Source of the DNA: Nitrosomonas sp.
GTDB taxonomy: Bacteria; Pseudomonadota; Gammaproteobacteria; Burkholderiales; Nitrosomonadaceae
Direction: 5' to 3'
DNA: 45,799 nt
Assembly (NCBI GenBank): GCA_016721865.1
Contig: JADKHF010000021.1
Location: forward strand, 1-45,799
In this document: positions 44,963 to 45,799 of the stretch, piece after piece
Layout of the letters: each line of letters begins with the position of its first letter
How positions within the stretch are numbered: position 1 is the first letter of the stretch
The notes under the pieces: generated by a model
Databases searched by the model: none
What the model was told of the DNA's origin: nothing
What the model saw: only the letters and a program-made list of their open reading frames with translations
Program-made: the position numbers and the translations under genes

Positions 44963-45799
44963 TCAGGCAACAGTTACCTCATTGGATAGGTACACATCCT
45001 GAATTGCATGGAGTAGTTTGATACCCTCTGTGAATGGTTTCTGGAATGCCTTTCGTCCGGAAATTAACCCCATTCCGCCAGCGCGCTTGTTGATGACCGA
45101 AGTTCGGATTGCTTGGTGCAGATCATCACTACCTGATTCACCGCCCGAATTAATCATGCCCGATCCTTCCCATGTAACAATTTGCGACCTGATAGCGGAC
45201 AAGATCAATCGGATGATCCGTCGTCAGCTCGCTATATACTTTGGGGTGAGTCTTGCCAAATTTAATCGCGTTATACCCGCCATTGTTGATAGCCATTTTT
45301 TGTTTGACGATATCGCGCCAATGGTTGCGGCCAGATGATTAGCCTGACCGGTCAGATCACGCTGACATGGTAATCCTTGTCGGCAGTTTTAAAAGCGCTG
45401 TTACGGGTATAAGCCCATAATATGGTTACCATGCCGAAATTATGCGCATGTTCGAATGCTGCCGAAATTTCCTGGATCTGTCGACGTGATTCATCTGAGC
45501 CAAAAAATAACGTTGCACCTACTGCGCAGCGCCCATATTGAAGGCCTGATTGACACTGGAAAAAGAGTTTGGTCAAACTTATTCGGATAAGTCAGCAACT
45601 CGTTGTGATTAATTTTAAGAATCATGGGAATCTTGTGCGCATACTGGCGGGATACGATACCCAACACGCCCAATGTGGAAGCGACTCCATTACAACCACC
45701 CTCAATAGCAAGTTCAACAATGTGTTTAGGGTCAAAGAACATCGGATTGGGCGCAAATGAAGCCCCTGCTGAATGCTCGACGCCTTGATCTACGGGTAA
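44963..45799 (-). pseudogene. Class I fructose-bisphosphate aldolase, partial and frameshifted
   Basis: This is the DhnA/FbaB-like class I aldolase of glycolysis and gluconeogenesis. The window ends inside the gene (N-terminus beyond 45799). Readable parts, 5' to 3' on the minus strand: LPVDQGVEHSAGASFAPNPMFFDPK, VELAIEGGCNGVASTLGVLG, KINHNELLTYPNKFDQTLF with the Schiff-base Lys region, ESRRQIQEISAAFEHAHNFGMVTILWAYTRNSAFK, DIVKQKMAINNGGYNAIKFGKTHPKVYSELTTDHPIDLVRYQVANCYMGR, then INSGGESG and NKRAGGMGLISGRKAFQKPF, ending at 44963. At least five indels break it. Confidence 0.87.

Noticed and set aside
1..45799. CRISPR array, tRNA, rRNA or known riboswitch
   Set aside because: No regularly spaced repeats, cloverleaf-like segments or conserved riboswitch cores were seen on reading both strands; a covariance-model search would settle it.

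Overview
The window looks like chromosome of a beta-proteobacterium, most likely a Nitrosomonas-type ammonia oxidiser. This is inferred from moderate-to-low GC, a class I cytochrome c close to the Nitrosomonas c-552/c-551 type, the run dacC/A - D-amino-acid transaminase - DUF493 - lipB - lipA, the flgA | flgBCDEFGHIJKL block, and the purD-purH-fis-dusB order. No rRNA, tRNA or CRISPR array was recognised.

Layout. 1-3040: the end of a DUF4105 gene, then a minus-strand operon with 4-nt overlaps (glycosyltransferase, 2-hydroxyacid-dehydrogenase-like protein, HpcH/HpaI-type aldolase). 3250-6880: an insertion-sequence graveyard with an IS91-type element (tyrosine recombinase plus HUH transposase), an IS21 IstB scrap and an IS3 transposase scrap. 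7000-20100: housekeeping genes: lgt and ilvD (divergent), a damaged cytochrome c, an OsmC protein, the lipoate/peptidoglycan operon, a Nudix hydrolase, a DUF2914 protein, ligA and a secreted unknown. 19171-26700: a purine-salvage ORF (HGPRT plus methylthioinosine phosphorylase), peptide deformylase, a K+ channel-like protein, HemJ, M32 carboxypeptidase, a PBP7-like endopeptidase, a small secreted protein, an Mth938-like protein and an ACP-like protein. 26800-38020: the flagellar rod/hook cluster, flgA opposite flgB-flgL, with a candidate sigma-54 site before flgB and a candidate sigma-28 site before flgK. 38040-43080: purD, purH, a fused and shortened dusB/fis, and a UbiH-type hydroxylase. 43400-45799: exported ankyrin-repeat and Sel1-repeat proteins and a partial class I fructose-bisphosphate aldolase.

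A dominant property is that many genes are broken by 1-2 nt indels, often in homopolymers, while keeping near-normal total length and readable protein similarity in the other frames. Essential genes (ligA, purH, fba) are hit as well, so most of these breaks are probably sequence or assembly errors rather than gene decay. Two lesions are of another kind: an internal loss of roughly 20 codons in the cytochrome c gene, and an in-frame DusB-Fis junction that removes the end of dusB and the start of fis.

Functionally the window joins envelope work (Lgt, two penicillin-binding-type peptidases, D-amino-acid transaminase), lipoate attachment, purine synthesis and salvage, DNA ligation and motility. 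I did not find a convincing new multi-gene defence or regulatory system. The best candidates for something new are the overlapped sugar/hydroxyacid operon with a catalytically depleted dehydrogenase homologue, the alternative-hairpin leader of the IS91 recombinase, the HGPRT-MTIP fusion ORF and the DusB-Fis fusion.
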